Shown here: piece after piece, positions 48,787-49,544 of the stretch
How the letters are laid out: every line of letters begins with the position of its first letter
Numbering within the stretch: the stretch's first letter is position 1
Assembly: GCA_020638335.1 (NCBI GenBank)
Contig: JACKIT010000009.1
Coordinates: forward strand, 1-49,544
Direction: 5' to 3'
DNA: 49,544 nucleotides
Origin: Rhodospirillales bacterium
Lineage (GTDB): Bacteria; Pseudomonadota; Alphaproteobacteria; Micavibrionales; Micavibrionaceae
Notes under the pieces: model-generated
What the model was told of the DNA's origin: nothing
Seen by the model: the letters and a program-made list of their open reading frames with translations, nothing else
The model's database searches: none
Position numbers and translations under genes: made by a program

Positions 48787-49544
48787 TCAATTCTCTAGAC
48801 CCATGAGTGCGCGGGCATATTCACGCGGACAGAAGGGTTGTAAATCCTCAAGCCCTTCGCCGATACCGATAGAATAGACCGGTACACCGAACTGGTCGGC
48901 CAGCCCAACGAGAACGCCGCCTTTGGCGCTGCCGTCAAGCTTGGTGACGATCAGGCCGGTGACATTGACCATGTCCTTAAAGATTTCAAGTTGAGAAAAT
49001 GCATTTTGACCGGTGGTGGCGTCAAGAACCAGCAAAACCTCATGCGGCAGGCTTTCGTCCTGTTTTTTTAGCACGCGGACAATTTTGGCCAACTCGTCCA
49101 TCAAGTTTGCTTTATTTTGCAAGCGTCCGGCGGTGTCGATCAGAAGCACATCAACCCCTTGGTCTTTGGCCTGCTCATAAGCCTCAAAAGCCACAGAGGC
49201 CGCATCTGCGCCAACGTCTTTTTGTACCAATGCCGCGCCGGTGCGCTTGGCCCAGATGCCAAGCTGTTCAACAGCCGCGGCGCGGAAAGTATCTCCGGCG
49301 GCCATCATAACCGAACGATGATCTTTAAATTTCAAATTCTGGGCAATCTTGCCAATCGTGGTGGTCTTACCCACGCCATTCACGCCACAGACAATCACAG
49401 TAAACGGCCCGCCATCCGGTTTTTCAATAGTGAGATGTTTGGCGACAGGCTTCAGAATTCCTGAGATTGTTTCAGCCAGAGCCTCGCGAATTTCTTCTTC
49501 ACTAATTTCCTTGCCAAAGCGATCTTTAGAAAATTCCTCGATAA
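48787..49544 (-). CDS. ftsY: Signal recognition particle receptor FtsY (5' end outside window)
   Basis: GTPase that docks SRP-ribosome complexes at the membrane. The minus-strand frame is open to the window edge, so the N-terminal part is missing. The visible 252 residues include the N-domain helices (KEISEEEIREALAETISGI) and the G domain: G1 GVNGVGKTTT, MAAGDTFRAAAVEQL, G3 DTAGR, G4 TKLDGSAKGG and the C-terminal GVPVYSIGIGEGLEDLQPF. It ends in ALMGLEN. amn follows. The GTG at 49398 is internal, not a start. Confidence 0.95.
   Translation of the reverse strand, partial: IEEFSKDRFGKEISEEEIREALAETISGILKPVAKHLTIEKPDGGPFTVIVCGVNGVGKTTTIGKIAQNLKFKDHRSVMMAAGDTFRAAAVEQLGIWAKRTGAALVQKDVGADAASVAFEAYEQAKDQGVDVLLIDTAGRLQNKANLMDELAKIVRVLKKQDESLPHEVLLVLDATTGQNAFSQLEIFKDMVNVTGLIVTKLDGSAKGGVLVGLADQFGVPVYSIGIGEGLEDLQPFCPREYARALMGLEN

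Noticed and set aside
1..49544. tRNA, rRNA, CRISPR arrays, transposases, phage genes
   Set aside because: I looked through the intergenic stretches and found no cloverleaf, no regularly spaced repeats, and no transposase or phage protein; XerD is the housekeeping recombinase judged by its neighbour accA.

Overview
The window looks like chromosome of a moderate-GC alphaproteobacterium. I judge this from family identities and gene order, not from a search. Typical alphaproteobacterial blocks are aroK-aroB-CNNM transporter opposite xerD-accA, bolA opposite a J-domain gene followed by cobS and cobT, a parvulin isomerase opposite secA, a DUF2125 domain beside tyrA, plus CarD, a DUF2336 protein, RpoH and AMP nucleosidase. 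I cannot fix the order or genus. No rRNA, tRNA, CRISPR array, transposase or phage gene was seen.

Layout. 1-8.6 kb: end of a repeat protein, ftsE-ftsX, a DUF218 protein, a PlsC-DUF2125 fusion, tyrA, metA, a methyltransferase, mutT and a parvulin isomerase. 8.7-12.5 kb: secA followed by an AT-rich methyltransferase gene. 12.5-16.7 kb: an alpha/beta hydrolase, a patchwork interval with three small minus-strand genes and broken copies of both neighbouring genes, then an FAD oxidoreductase and an aldo/keto reductase. 16.7-22.3 kb: CNNM-aroB-aroK on minus, then a 44-residue membrane protein, xerD and accA on plus. 22.3-28.5 kb: a ribbon-helix-helix protein and bolA on minus, then a J-domain protein, ccdAB, cobS, a relBE-like pair and cobT. 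28.7-36.9 kb: hisS, a secreted protein, sufE, clpX, a divergent sigma-70-like protein, a DHH phosphoesterase, an unknown His-rich protein and an LD-carboxypeptidase. 37.2-44.2 kb: an orphan, carD, a degenerate PPP-phosphatase-like protein, rpoH, an M48 lipoprotein protease, a nuclease-fold secreted protein and proline iminopeptidase. 44.3-49.5 kb: pgk, a DUF2336 protein, a small Gln-rich protein, AMP nucleosidase and the 3' part of ftsY.

Most genes are housekeeping: division (FtsEX), secretion (SecA, FtsY, parvulin), shikimate and tyrosine synthesis (AroB, AroK, TyrA), methionine entry (MetA), fatty acid and lipid synthesis (AccA, PlsC), proteostasis and heat shock (ClpX, RpoH, M48 protease), Fe-S supply (SufE, BolA) and cobalt chelation (CobS, CobT).

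The unusual layer is small mobile palindromic DNA and patchwork accessory genes. Palindromic elements lie inside reading frames: one supplies the signal peptide of a secreted protein (30145-30216), one is an in-frame insertion in the aldo/keto reductase (16479-16558), and one sits just before the cobT start (26568-26655). Other points of interest are the hydrolase/oxidoreductase interval with duplicated gene ends, the sigma-like protein at 32656-33885, the phosphatase relative without catalytic residues between carD and rpoH, and two toxin-antitoxin modules on either side of cobS.
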